Source of the DNA: Tomocerus qinae
Taxonomy: Eukaryota > Arthropoda > Collembola > Entomobryomorpha > Tomoceridae
DNA length: 64,000 nt
Direction: 5' to 3'
Assembly (NCBI GenBank): GCA_020055645.1
Contig: CM034546.1
Location: 80,042,001 to 80,106,000 of the forward strand
The position numbers and the translations under genes are program-made. How positions within the stretch are numbered: the first letter of the stretch is position 1; every line of letters starts with the position of its first letter. Below are positions 11,501-22,786 of the stretch, one piece after another. The notes under the pieces were generated by a model. The model did no database searches and was not told where the DNA came from. It saw nothing but the letters and a program-made list of their open reading frames with translations.

Positions 11501-12406
11501 AAATCTCTGCTGCAAATTAATAGCCATAAACAAAAGTAAATAATTTTGTAATTCTACAATTCAGATGGCAAGATCTGCCAATTCCATAATCCATAGTCTA
11601 AGTGTAACTTTGATTTATTTTCTGTTTTATAAGATTGCGTAAAATATGACAAATAATAAAAATTTGGGATACTCAGGGGTTGCAATAGTGTTGACAAGTG
11701 AAGCGAGCAGTACAAGTAATTTGATTTAATATTTACATTTCTGAAATTGGGCTATGAATTTATACAGCGGAATATTGTCGCCTTCTTGACTGCATCTGCA
11801 GCAGTGTTTTATATTAATATACATTAATCTGTTTCATCTTTGCATAAGGCAACGTAGGAAACGATATCCCAGTGACTCAAAGCCCTACATTATCGTTATA
11901 ATAATTTCGTTACCTCTACGTAATCATTATTATGCAATAATAATTATTATCAGTTATAATTTTTACTACATCTACAAACCACTCTAATTAACATACGAAA
12001 TGTAAACAAACAAGGATGACTGAAAGAGCACTAAAGCAGTCTCGTCTCATGTGAGACTTCTAGGGGGCAGTATTTATATCTTCTGTGTACTAATGTTTCA
12101 TTTCCCAGTCATTTTTTTCATTTCCCATTTTCCCACCCACTAAGCCATTTTGATTCCCACTTTTCCCACTGGGAAAATGGGAAGATCCCACTTTTTGATT
12201 TCCCACCCGAAACCTTGGGCATGGTCACCCTAAATCTCGTTGCTTTATTTGATATTACAAAAGTCATTCGACGCAAATCGGTCGAAATACAAAAATCCGA
12301 TTTTGGCTTGGCCAAGTTGTATTCGGACACGCCATTTTAGCAAGAAGTTAACTATTATAGTCGTAAAAGATAACATTATTCTCTCTTGGCTAATATTGTA
12401 ATACTG
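11500..12406. other. Non-coding stretch
   Basis: AT-rich, with a C-rich patch near 12110-12195 where TTCCCA words repeat and fold on themselves. No gene was recognised. Confidence 0.35.
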
Positions 12407-12680
12407 AGGAACCCAGTAAGCTACTTAAGTGGAAATGACGATTATCTTAGCAATTTTTCAATTCAATAAAAATCCTAAGAATTGAGCATAACTACACGTA
12501 AAATATAAGATAGTTAGTGAATTGACTTGAGACGGAAAAGCGGCTTAAGTCATACTTAAATGCAATTTTCAGTCTTAAGTCGAAAATCGAATTCAGTAAA
12601 ACTTATGATGGTTACTGGATTGGAAGGGGTAACTTAAGTCAGCCGATAAAAGCAAAAACTTAGGACTGCTCAGAGCACTC
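12407..12680. promoter_or_regulatory. Left subterminal CTTAAG motif cluster of the Harbinger element
   Basis: The first 270 bp hold at least four exact CTTAAG words (ACTTAAGTGG, GGCTTAAGTC, GTCTTAAGTC, AACTTAAGTC) plus near-matches. CAGTAA-type words recur with them, as at the tip. The right end (about 17735-17880) has the mirror arrangement. Clustered subterminal palindromes near both tips are plausible binding sites for the Harbinger proteins. Confidence 0.5.
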
Positions 12681-12793
12681 CTAAGTGTTAGCTGTTCTTG
12701 TTATTTCATTCTACAAGTATTGTTTTCCAATAAGTTGACAACAAATAAAAATTGTAAGTTAGTGAAATAATTTTGAACATAGTTTTTATTTCA

Positions 12794-12832
12794 TACCGTG
12801 ATAACTCCAATTAATAATTGTGACAGCTCCGG
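12794..12832 (+). repeat. Direct repeat copy 1 (upstream of transposase)
   Basis: The segment beginning TACCGTGATAACTCCAA and ending AGCTCCGG recurs in the same orientation at 15371-15408. The two copies bracket the transposase plus Myb/SANT pair; the second lies just past the 3' end of the exonuclease gene. They may be paired regulatory sites or traces of how the element was put together. Confidence 0.6.
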
Positions 12833-12872
12833 TTTTAAAATAACTAAATTTTGATACGTATTAGTTATTACG

Positions 12873-13915
12873 ATGGCAGTTCCCCTATTTGTATTGCAAA
12901 ATGAGAGACAGCGAATTTACAAACAGCGGAAGCTACTGAATCAATTAAGTCAAAGTGAAATCCGAAAAACATTTGGAATGGAATTTACTGGAGCCCGTGA
13001 ATTAATACAAACATACGAACCGTTTTTGGACGGTGTACGGTCAACGGCAATACCAGTGGAAACTAAAGTAATGGCTTTCTTATCGTATCTTCGGTCGGGA
13101 AGTTTTCAATGGACCCTTGGTAATATGACTGCAACTTCCCAATCCAGTGTTTCAAGAATAATAGAAGAAGCAACTAATATTACAGTCACTCGAATGGCAA
13201 AGATGATGATCCGATGTCCGGAAACGGAGGAGGAAAGAAGAAGAAACACCGAAGGATTTTATGCAATGGCTAGGCTTCCTCATGTACTTGGAATTGTTGA
13301 CGGGACTCATGTTGGAATGATTGGCCCCAAGGAAGACGAACCAATATATGTCAACAGAAAACGATTTCATTCTATCAACTGTCAGGTTGTTTCTGGTTCA
13401 GACTACAGCTTTTTGGATTTTATGGCCAAATTCCCAGGATCTACACACGATGCGTTTATGTGGAATCAAAGTAGCATAAAAAGAAGACTCAATACAGAGG
13501 AGTTTGCAAATTATGTGATTATAGGTGATTCGGGATATCCTGCGACAGAGCCAAGACTAATGATTCCATTTGAAAACCCGATTAATACCGAACAACGTCA
13601 GTACAATAAACGACTAAAAACTACAAGGTCTTCTGTTGAAAGAACTATAGGGCTATGGAAATCAAGGTTCCGGTCGATGTGCAGGTAAATTATTTCCGGA
13701 GCGGCCATTGCATGCAAGGGTTATCACGGAAATATTTTTCTTTTATTTTTAGAACCGGAGGATTGTCCTGCTATCGCCCTGAAAAGCTTTGCCGCCTCAT
13801 TATTGCGAGTGCAACATTGCATAATATTTGTATTAAAAAACAAATCCCCCTACTTGATGAAGATGAGGAATACCTGAATGAGGTAATCATACCAGAGATG
13901 AGAGAATGGGACTGA
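12873..13915 (+). CDS. PIF/Harbinger transposase, 2 exons, intact (324 aa)
   Basis: Exon 1 is 12873-13684 and exon 2 is 13753-13915. The 68-bp intron has GT (CAG|GTAAAT) and AG (TTTTTAG|A), and the join keeps frame. The product is a DDE_Tnp_4 (HARBI1-type) nuclease that would cut and move the element in the nucleus. The catalytic triad is present: D143 in GIVDGTHVGM, D219 in IIGDSGYP and E256 in SSVERTIGLWKSRF, followed after the splice by the family's CRTGGLSCYRPEKLCRLI block. An HTH-like segment (QSSVSRIIEEAT) precedes the core. Length is normal for the family. The ATG at 12873 is the first in frame and lies in a fair initiation context (ACGATGG). The Myb/SANT gene follows 150 bp downstream on the same strand, the usual two-gene Harbinger arrangement. 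Confidence 0.93.
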
Positions 13916-14066
13916 ATACTGCGCCAAATAATACGTAAGGAACTGTGCTCACCACGCCATACAAATTATTGTCAACGCATCTTTACAAACTGATTTGTGT
14001 ATTAACTAATAAGTTGACATTGACTGACAACCTATTTACTGAGTTATTGTAGTATTGTCAGTTAAT

Positions 14067-15074
14067 ATGGAGTTAGTCCCAACCGCCGTGACAACCCCGA
14101 TAGTTCGTGGAAACTCCGGCCAAAATAAGAGAAGGAAATCAAAGTTGGACGAGGAGGGTGCAGTAGTGGCCAAAAGGAAACCAAATTTTACATCAGAAGA
14201 AAATAAAACATTGGCCTTGGAGATTAAGAAATATCATTCTATTCTCTTCAATAAATTTTCAAGTTCAATTACTTTGGAGAGGAAAAGAAAAATATGGCAA
14301 GAAGTAACGGATGCTGTAAATGCCGTCGGTGGTTACGACAGAAGCCCAGCTGATGTCCAGAAGAAATACACCAATTTAAAAAGCGATGGGAAGAAGATGG
14401 AAGCGGAAAGTAGAAAGTCATATGGAAAAACTGGCGGTGGTCCCCCTGACGATACTGCAATGAGTCAAGCCCATCAAATCATAGTTTCGACAATTCCGAA
14501 AGCTGCAATTGAAGGCATCAATGGAGGGATCGACATAAATGACGATCTTCAAACTTCCAAGGAAAACACTAGTATTGAAGAAATACATGAAATGTCTGTC
14601 CAACAACGCGACGCTGAAGACAGTACAGAAGAAGAAAACATTATTTCAAATTTACCAGAAATTGAAGAACCAGTCGAAAGCGAGCTTTCCACTAATGACC
14701 CTATTAATGGGCGCAAGGATTTTAGTAAACAAGTATTCATTCAAGGTATGACTTATATTTTTGATGACCGACAATAAAATTTATATAAATTATTACCAAA
14801 CCGAAATTTCTATGCTTGATTGCCTAATCTATCAACTATCAACTTAATTGTTTTAGGTTACAAGCCATTGCCCTTACCGTCAGTGCCTAAAAGATCTACA
14901 AATGAGCTGCTATCGAGACAAGTTGAACTTTTGGAGAAACAAGTGACAATTTTCGATTCTATATTGGAATCATTAAAAAAACGAAATGAAATTGAGCAAC
15001 AAAAGTTGGAAATTATGGTAAAGAATGCTTCAGTCCCCCTTGCAGAAGTTTCATTTGTAACGGAGTTGCCATAG
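14067..15074 (+). CDS. Harbinger Myb/SANT-like DNA-binding protein, 2 exons, intact (298 aa)
   Basis: Exon 1 is 14067-14745 and exon 2 is 14857-15074, with intron GT (TTCAAG|GTATGA) and AG (GTTTTAG|GT); the join is in phase. The first in-frame ATG is 14067. Residues about 30-115 form a Myb/SANT-like domain of the NAIF1/Harbinger kind (FTSEENKTLALEIKKY, RKRKIWQEVTDAVNAVGG, SPADVQKKYTNLKSDGKK) ending in the typical TGGGPP. The middle is acidic and low in complexity. The C-terminus encoded by exon 2 is a predicted coiled coil (LLSRQVELLEKQ, then ESLKKRNEIEQQKLE). In known Harbinger systems this protein helps bring the transposase to the nucleus and to element DNA. That role is inferred here from family and from position directly behind the transposase. 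Confidence 0.9.
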
Positions 15075-15370
15075 TGTAAAGCTAGGGTTTTCACGTCAAT
15101 TTTACTAGGTCAGTTACTAAGTTAAATAAATTATTATTATTTAATAGTTTTATGTTCAGTATCTATGATTTTAGCAGTTAATAAACTGTTGTGCCCCTAT
15201 TTATATTTGCCATATTTTGATAAAATAATATTACCCTAGTGTACAATTACAGATACAATAAAAACTAATAGTTTTGCAAATATTGGAGAGTTGGTTTTCA
15301 ATAATATGTAACTTATTCGTCCGAAATTCTAGTAAAGGATGTTTGAATAGCCCACTAGCAATTTATTAAG

Positions 15371-15408
15371 TACCGTGATAACTCCAAATAAAATTGTGAA
15401 AGCTCCGG
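15371..15408 (+). repeat. Direct repeat copy 2 (between Myb/SANT and exonuclease genes)
   Basis: Second copy of the TACCGTGATAACTCCAA ... AGCTCCGG segment seen at 12794-12832, in the same orientation, with a few differences. Confidence 0.6.
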
Positions 15409-15471
15409 TGCATTAACAGTAAAAGATTATTTTATTCTCATTCAATAGTTTAAATATATAATTGAAATGTT

Positions 15472-16561
15472 TTAACGTTTCATACGTACAAAGCGTTTTG
15501 AAACTTGACAATACCGAATACCATTTTTATCTTTATATTTTAAATTCGGAGCTTCTTCATCGTCATGCTGAAAGATTTTTGTTTCACCTCCACCTTTTTT
15601 AAACTCCTTAAAAATTCTCATGGTCGCAATAGCATCAATTTCCGCGGAATGCACGCCTTGCTGTATATCGGTTTTAAAGTACAAAAAGTTCATATCCCTT
15701 AAGCTCATGGGTTGGAGGTCGTTCGGGTTGTTCCTGTTGATCCTTTTATGGAAGGTTTGTAGATCCAATGTGTAATGATCTGTGAACGGAACATCCATTG
15801 CAGTAAAGTCTGCTACCAAATTAACACCAACAACTAACTTCCCACTTATGGCTTTGACAATATTTTGTTTGACGATATTTTCTTCTTCTCCATCTTCTAA
15901 GGAATGTTCCGTGAATCCGTTTATTTTTTGACTCCAATAATCTACTTTGAATGTACCTGGGACGTGTTTAATTTTTGCCGAATAAATAACATTTTCCAAT
16001 TCATCACAAATGGCCACAGTTGCAGCTTTTTGCACGTAAACTTCCCCTCCTCCTTCCGTGTAATATATTTTAGATACGTCTTCTAAGTCAATACTGACAA
16101 TATGTTTGTGATGTAACCACCACTGACTGCCTACTGACGGAGTTTCCATGGATTGCTCCAGGGTTTTCACGTCAGTAGGTTCAGTGACAGTAACCTCTGG
16201 CTTTTTAACGAGCAGCTTTTGATCTTTTTTTGGACGAGGCCCAGTCCATTCTCGTGCTTTATTGACCTAGTGGGACAGAAAAAAAGTCACAGTCATAATG
16301 CATAATGTATAAGAAAATTAATTTGGTAAATGTTTCCAACCTTTTTGGAAGCTGCTTTGGTGCATAACCCCTTCAACAATTTCAGCTCTTCAAGGGACAG
16401 ACATGATATAAATGATTTCAAAAAACCAAGTTTCTCTGTGGAATCCCCGTATCCTGCCCATGACAACACAGTGTTCTGAAAAAAAATATCATTAAAATGC
16501 TGTGCAATTTCACTACTGAAGGAAGAAATTTTTGAACTTAAATTACCTTAGCCTTTTCCAT
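15472..16561 (-). CDS. ISG20/REXO4-like DEDDh 3'-5' exonuclease, 3 exons, intact (314 aa), inside the Harbinger element
   Basis: Minus-strand exons: 16561-16547 (ATG GAA AAG GCT AAG), 16475-16341 and 16266-15472. Both introns are GT-AG in phase 0, with acceptors TTTTTTTCAG and CCCACTAG. The frame stays open for 314 codons. The C-terminal half is a DEDDh exonuclease fold: D110 and E112 in VSIDLEDV, D203 in GKLVVGVNLVADFTAM, H256 and D261 in VHSAEIDAIATMRIF. All five metal-binding or catalytic residues are present. The phrasing GKLVVG.NL..DF and DA.ATM is closest to ISG20/REXO4-type RNA exonucleases. The N-terminal 100 residues are basic and of unknown fold. The gene lies between the transposon ends, tail-to-tail with the Myb/SANT gene. 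It could be a captured host gene or a working part of the element. Confidence 0.85.
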
Positions 16562-16592
16562 TCCCAATCAAAACAAATAAAGCAGGGGAAAA

Positions 16593-17588
16593 GCCACAAA
16601 AAATTATAACGCGAATCGAAACGCCCACCAGGACAGAGCACAGACCCTACAAATAAATAATAATATTATTATTTATTTTTTCCCATTAAAGGGAAAATAA
16701 CAAATGGTCCCCCTTATGGGGACTGTGGCCTCGGTGGTCACATACTTACCGCTGAAAGGTGAGTGGTGTGACAAAGAAAAACAAGCGCAGATCACACAAC
16801 GAGGGGGAAGGCCACAAAAAATTATAACGCGAATCGAAACGCCCTCCAGTACAGAGCACAGACCCTACAAATAAATAATAATATTATTATTTATTTTTTC
16901 CCATTAAAGGGAAAATAACAAATGGTCCCCCTTATGGGGACTGTGGCCTCGGTGGTCACATACTTACCGCTGAAAGGTGAGTGGTGTGACAAAGAAAAAC
17001 AAGCGCAGATCACACAACGAGGGGGAAGGCCACAAAAAATTATAACGCGAATCGAAACGCCCTCCAGGACAGAGCACAGACCCTACAAATAAATAATAAT
17101 ATTATTATTTATTTTTTCCCATTAAAGGGAAAATAACAAATGGTCCCCCTTATGGGGACTGTGGCCTCGGTGGTCACATACTTACCGCTGAAAGGTGAGT
17201 GGTGTGACAAAGAAAAACAAGCGCAGATCACACAACGAGGGGGAAGGCCACAAAAAATTATAACGCGAATCGAAACGCCCTCCAGTACAGAGCACAGACC
17301 CTACAAATAAATAATAATATTATTATTTATTTTTTCCCATTAAAGGGAAAATAACAAATGGTCCCCCTTATGGGGACTGTGGCCTCGGTGGTCACATACT
17401 TACCGCTGAAAGGTGAGTGGTGTGACAAAGAAAAACAAGCGCAGATCACACAACGAGGGGGAAGGCCACAAAAAATTATAACGCGAATCGAAACGCCCTC
17501 CAGGACAGAGCACAGACCCTACAAATAAATAATAATATTATTATTTATTTTTTCCCATTAAAGGGAAAATAACAAATGGTCCCCCTTA
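16593..17588. repeat. 218-bp tandem array, about 4.6 near-identical copies
   Basis: Units begin at 16593, 16811, 17029, 17247 and 17465, exactly 218 bp apart; the last is cut at about 17588. Each unit contains the palindrome AATAATAATATTATTATT and an imperfect hairpin between GTCACATACTTACC and GGTGAGTGGTGTGAC. On the minus strand each unit offers a strong splice-donor match (GCG|GTAAGTATG). Copies 2-5 alternate between CCAGTACAG and CCAGGACAG, which suggests growth by a two-unit step. Near identity implies recent expansion. Confidence 0.95.
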
Positions 17589-17734
17589 TATACTTACCGT
17601 GACACGCAAAGAACCGCAAAAGAAGATCCGAAATCCAAGGGAAGTTCGTTAGTCACAATGGCAGATAATGCTACTGACATTTGGAGGTAAGATATTTGAA
17701 TGTCTAACAGTTGCGCGCGATAGCAGAACACCAT

Positions 17735-17890
17735 ACTTAAGTTGCTAGTAATTTAAGTTTAGCTTAGCAAATTTTTTTTGCTAACTTGGACTTAGCCGGA
17801 ATCTTACTGGATTAGTTTAAGAAACGGCCTAAGTTTTCGCTAAGCTAATCTTAACTTCCACCTCTTAAGTGGAACATCTTAGAGATTTTT
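17735..17890. promoter_or_regulatory. Right subterminal CTTAAG motif cluster of the Harbinger element
   Basis: ACTTAAG, TTTAAGTTTAGC, GACTTAGCC, GCTAAG and CTCTTAAGTGG words crowd the last 170 bp before the right inverted repeat, mirroring the left end. Likely binding sites for the element's own proteins; inferred from position and repetition only. Confidence 0.45.
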
Positions 17891-17909
17891 ACTGGGTTCC
17901 TCTCCTGGT

Positions 17910-19970
17910 TTACTGATTTGTCTTTATTGTGTCGGACATAGTTCCTTACCACCTTAATCGCTTTTTAGTCGCCAACGCCACAACGCGAATAAGAAGCGAA
18001 GCGATTATGGAGCGAAGCGAAGAACGGGCGACGCGAATAAGAAATTAGTCGCTCGGGTGAATAAGAAGCGAAGCGATCGACACCACTAATTGAGAGTATC
18101 AAAAATCTAGTAGTATTGATAAGAATTGTATATGCATTAGTCGTCATCCATTATTTATGTCTTTTCCCAAGTGTGGGCGTAAAAGGGTCATAGAAAAAGT
18201 CATTTTGATCATAAAATAAAGTCTTTTTGGCCAGGGTACAAGGGACTATAACAAGAAGTACATAAGTATTATTCGTTCTATAAGTATATTACCATAAATA
18301 AATTGAAGGAAAAAGCACTTATAAATGAAAAAAGCCCTTCGTGCTATTCTTAAATATTAAAAACCACGGAAAATACAATTTTTTTGTACTGTAATATGGT
18401 AATGAATATTCTAATGTAATCGAACTCAAGAATAATTTTATTTGTGAAATAATTATTTTAAGGACTTGTCTGTTAAAATTTTTTACAACGAATGTGTAAT
18501 TCTAGTAATTTACAACTTTAGTATAAATTTTGATTTAGTTTGACGAAATAAAAACGTTTAAGTGATATGGAATTAAGTACTCGTTCTATGACCCTTTGTA
18601 CTTCGTAGTACCCCATATACTTTTTCTATGGCCCATTGTCCAAGGGGCAAAATAACTTGGTTTTAGGGACAAAATTACTTCTTTTATGGTCCTATAAACC
18701 TTTGCGCATATCAGACAGGTTGCATATCAGATATCCTTTCCCGGGTGAGGGTAAAAGGTGTCAGAAAAAGTCATTTTGTCTATAAAATAAAGTCTATAGA
18801 AATAAAATAAACGTAATTGGATACCTATCTCCAACTGCATGCAGTATAAAATATTGCAGTGATTTTTTTATTATATCTGTTTATTTATTTATTCTATAAC
18901 CAATGTTCATCGGGAGATAAGTTCAATGAAAGTGAAGTGTGTGTACTTGTAGTATGTATAAATGTATAATATTGTAAATCTGCCTGTTGCCTACAAATAC
19001 ACTCATACCAATAAACGATCTTGAAATTAGTAGTATTATTGCAAGTATTTAATGATTTTAGATAATTCCCCGTTCATAGGATGGGCTTATTTCTAGTATG
19101 CTATATTATAAACCTTAGTTTGTTAATTCGTCTTTTGGACCGTGTATAGTATGTGGTTTTATCATATCTGTATGTATTGCGCATACAAATGGATGAGTTT
19201 GTTAAGATTATCTACGACTATACATTCCTGATATTCAATTAATACGATAATAGAGAGCGTAGTTATCTGTCTACCAATATCATCGCCACATTTGCCCATC
19301 TGTTCATATGTGAATATGTATGTAGTATACTTTAGCTTACTCACTTTCTTACCCTAGTACTAAGAAAGCTTTCAGATGAATAATTTGCCATATATTGATT
19401 TTATGGTACTGCGCCGTTTTGGTGAATATGTCTCCATTACTCACATACTCAGAAGACTGATAGGGACAGCCATGTCTTTCTGTGGAATTAATGAGTTTCA
19501 TGTACGTACTCTACGTCTAACTAGATTCTTCTTTCTCTAAAATTACACGTCAAATTATACAACTAACTAAAGTGCATTCATTAGATCCAATTAATCGTTG
19601 TTCAATAAATTTGGAAACCAATTAAAATTATTTCGTTTCATCATCTCCGAAAACAGGTAAATATGTGCGGCCAGACTAAAAGTTCGCACCCAAAAATGTC
19701 TCAAACCCGCTTTATCTAACCAAATCTGCGGGTGCAGCACAAATGAGGTGTATCTTTTAGTCCGTTCGTACTTTTCGCATTATTTCATAACCGTTAAAAA
19801 TATATGATACGAAAATATTCAATGTATCTTCTAGTAAGGATGTTAACTATGTTAACTAGTTAGGTTTTTATTGTATAATCAAAACACTCCAAATATGTGA
19901 ATGGGTTGTATTATTTAAATTTGTTCTACAGAATATGGATAAAATAAACTAAGTAAAGGACTCTTTACTT
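17910..19970. other. Non-coding stretch with a few short repeats
   Basis: Near 17980-18075 the words GCGAAGCGA and GAATAAGAAGCGAAGCG repeat. A segment with AGAAAAAGTCATTTTG then ATAAAATAAAGTCT occurs twice (18190-18228 and 18758-18795). No gene was seen. Confidence 0.4.
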
Positions 19971-20062
19971 ATGAACTCGCTGCGACAAAAACGGTCCTCA
20001 TGCAGGCTGTTTTACATTTAAAAATGAGGCCATCAAATGGTTTCTTTAATTCCGAGTTCATA
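19971..20062. repeat. Short dispersed element with inverted ends, copy 1
   Basis: Starts ATGAACTCG and ends CGAGTTCAT. Between them are TGCGAC, AAACGG, TCATGCAGGCT and AATGAGGCCAT blocks that recur in the same order at 27936-28026. About 92 bp long; probably a tiny MITE. Confidence 0.6.
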
Positions 20063-21946
20063 AGAAAAAGGTCTAGGAATATATATTGTAGAGAATTAAC
20101 ATTTGAGTTTCTTGGAAGTTTGTCTTTTGGAACACAAGACTTTACCGAGTAATTTTGATGAATGTATCCAGTACCTTCTTTAGAATTTTAAGGCGAAAAT
20201 AATAATTGACATCCATCAGGAATGCAATAGTAAAGTATAAACAGACTAGCAAAAATGACCTATTAATTAATTTTGCACATTCAGAAGAGAAAACGTTTTC
20301 GTGGTTAATGACTTTTGGTGCGCTGAAGATAAACACAGTTAGTGGACTATTGGTAGCTAGCCCACCAAAAGAGCTTAACAACAGATAAACAGATTATTTC
20401 AAGACAATTCCCTAATATTTTTGTCCCATTTAACCCCAGTGGACGCAATGTTAAAAATTTATTTTATTGAGACAGTTTAGAACCCTACACTAAGATCATA
20501 ATACCTTGTTTGTCCACACTCTGTATACATTTGTATATTAGATTTATCTATTATCAGAACATTTCTATTCTTTATTGACAGATTTTCCTACTTCAAAGCT
20601 AAATATTGTGTACTTCTATAAAAATTATAGATTTTAAAGCCTGCAGTCTCAATCAGAGTCTCACCTAATCATTCCTGTTTTGGTGTGCGCTTATAAACAA
20701 TTCTATCGATCCAGATCATAACTCCAGCTACAGCTGACCACTCCTCCATTTGACATATTAATCAATGGATGTCTTTTGACTTCGTCAGTAAACAAGTAAT
20801 CAATGACCTTCCAATCAATATATATAAATGTTTTCTACTTTGAACTCCCTAGTATTAGTAGACTAGAAATTTTCGGATTGTATGTAGCCATTTTTTAGAA
20901 AAAAAAGTTTACTACCAAACGATATGACATAATGTCGCCAACTCTCGGTAGTATGTCAAAACTGATGGTTAATTTAATTTAATAAACAAGATCACTCTAT
21001 GATGTAAAGTACAATGTTATATAATATGAAATAAGTAACATTTATTTTTTGGTTAATCTTTTAGCTGCGGAGCTTCAAAAATAATGACACTTTATGACTA
21101 ACAAGTAAATTTTTGTCTCGGATAATAAAACTTAAAACATTTTTCCAATTTATCAATAATTTAGTCAGAATTTTATTGGCCTTTATTTTTTCGATTACAT
21201 ATTTATCGGTGTTGCGTTTAAATACACTCTACAGACATTATATTATTATTTCATAAGTAATTATCAATTAAGTTTGGTTTATGGAAGCTGACATTAAAAT
21301 AGCAATTAAAAAGTGAAATTTACAATAAATTAATTATTTTAATATTTATTTCTTCAAAACTGCCAAAATTGCGGTAGCGTAAACGGTAAAGATACTTTTT
21401 TTATCTCAATTTCTCTTATTTATTAGTGGTAGTGGTTAACGTAGAGGTAATCTTATATATATTATTGTAAATTTTATCAACAAACTTGCTTTTTTGCAAA
21501 AGTATTGAATACGCTTTTCTTCTATAGAAAGCATGAAATGTCTAAATCCAGGTAGGTAAAATTTTAGATTGTCAAGGTGATATGGCATAAAGTAATTTCA
21601 TGCTCGAAAAACTTGGCAACGGGGAGAATGAAATTACCTTATGCCGCGTCCGCTTTCATCTAAAATTTTACTTAGCTTCGTTGTAAAAATATTTACTTTT
21701 CCAATTAGGGATCCAATTTTAGCTTGACTTAAGTTGACTTATTAGTAGATGGGTATTCTATTACAACATACCGTATTATTCTCAGTTAAACTGGTTTGCA
21801 CCTTAGCATGGCTCAAACTAGTCTTCTCTTTTCAAAAGGAGCCCCAAATTTTCGTATATGTATCTTCGTTTCTGCAAAAGGAGAAAATGAAAATACGCTG
21901 TAATGACGTATTCTGATCATTTTTTTTAAGTTAAGCATTTTTTGGT
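20063..21946. other. Non-coding AT-rich stretch
   Basis: No gene or RNA was recognised. Reading frames are short and without recognisable motifs. Confidence 0.35.
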
Positions 21947-22458
21947 TAGTAGTACCGAGGCTAGCGTAATAGGAAGGCTCACTCATATGTCTCAAATAGA
22001 AGCGGACAAAATATAGTTACCGCCTTTACCGTGAGCGCTCATAGACTCCCCTTTCAAATGTGAAATAGTATTACTTTTATTAGATTTTCAGAGACAAACA
22101 AGTTGATTTTGCTGATTGTTTCAGTTTTTTGTTATAAAATTACAATTACATAAAGTTGGAAACCTAGTAATATGGGTAGACAATGTGCTGTGCCTTTTTG
22201 TACATCAAGAATAAGATCAAATACCAATGACAAAACCAGTTTTCACGGGTTTCCGTCAGATCCGAATATTCGAGGACTGTGGTTAAAAAATATTTCTAGA
22301 GGAGAAACAGGAAATAAATCAAAACTTGGTCTCCTTCAGAGGATAGGTAAACAATTAATTGGTTATTTTTCATTTTTAAAATATCACAAAAATTAACACC
22401 GAATTAGTGATTTATATTACCTAATTATTTAACTTATCTTTTATAATTATTCACCACT

Positions 22459-22597
22459 CAATTAGGAAAACGATTTTTTACAGTCCACATCGTCAAAGTC
22501 AGAAGCTTAACAAAAATGTGAGAACGAGGCTGCTATTCCCGATAATGTCAAGCTATTTTTATTGGCCAACAAGAGAGAAGACATGCGAAGAAATAAA
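22459..22597 (+). repeat. 140-bp direct duplication, copy 1 (partner at 23455-23593)
   Basis: The stretch from CCACTCAATTAGGAAAACG through GACATGCGAAGAAATAAATGG occurs on both sides of the MITE with only about four differences. It includes the splice acceptor TTTTTTACAG. The first copy continues into the THAP finger end, the second into the coiled coil. Confidence 0.9.
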
Positions 22598-22786
22598 TGG
22601 ACATGTGTTTGTAGCAAGCATTTTAAAGAACAGGATTATAAGGAAGGTCTAAAAATACGAAAGCTAAAAACCGGTGCTGTTCCTACAATATTTCCACAGT
22701 ACCCCCAATATAAAAGACCAGGACCGCTAAAAAAAGACCAAGCCCTAAGAAAAGAAAAATCGTAGAGACAAGTCAACTTTATTCAC

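Larger units (their letters stand above)
12407..17904. mobile_element. PIF/Harbinger transposon, apparently complete, carrying an exonuclease gene
   Basis: The ends are a 14-bp perfect inverted repeat, GAGGAACCCAGTAA at 12407-12420 and its reverse complement at 17891-17904. Just inside both ends are several CTTAAG-type words, as expected of transposase or Myb-protein binding sites. Inside lie the transposase (12873-13915), its Myb/SANT partner (14067-15074), a three-exon exonuclease on the other strand (15472-16561) and a 218-bp tandem array (16593-17588). A matching 3-bp target duplication of the usual TWA type was not found at the tips, so the exact ends or later mutation remain uncertain. 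All three genes are intact. Confidence 0.75.

Noticed and set aside
16741..16765. ATACTTACC in the 218-bp unit looks like the 5' end of U1 snRNA.
   Set aside because: Only nine bases agree; what follows (GCTGAAAGG) does not match U1 stem I, and there is no Sm site in place. Read on the other strand it is simply a splice-donor consensus.
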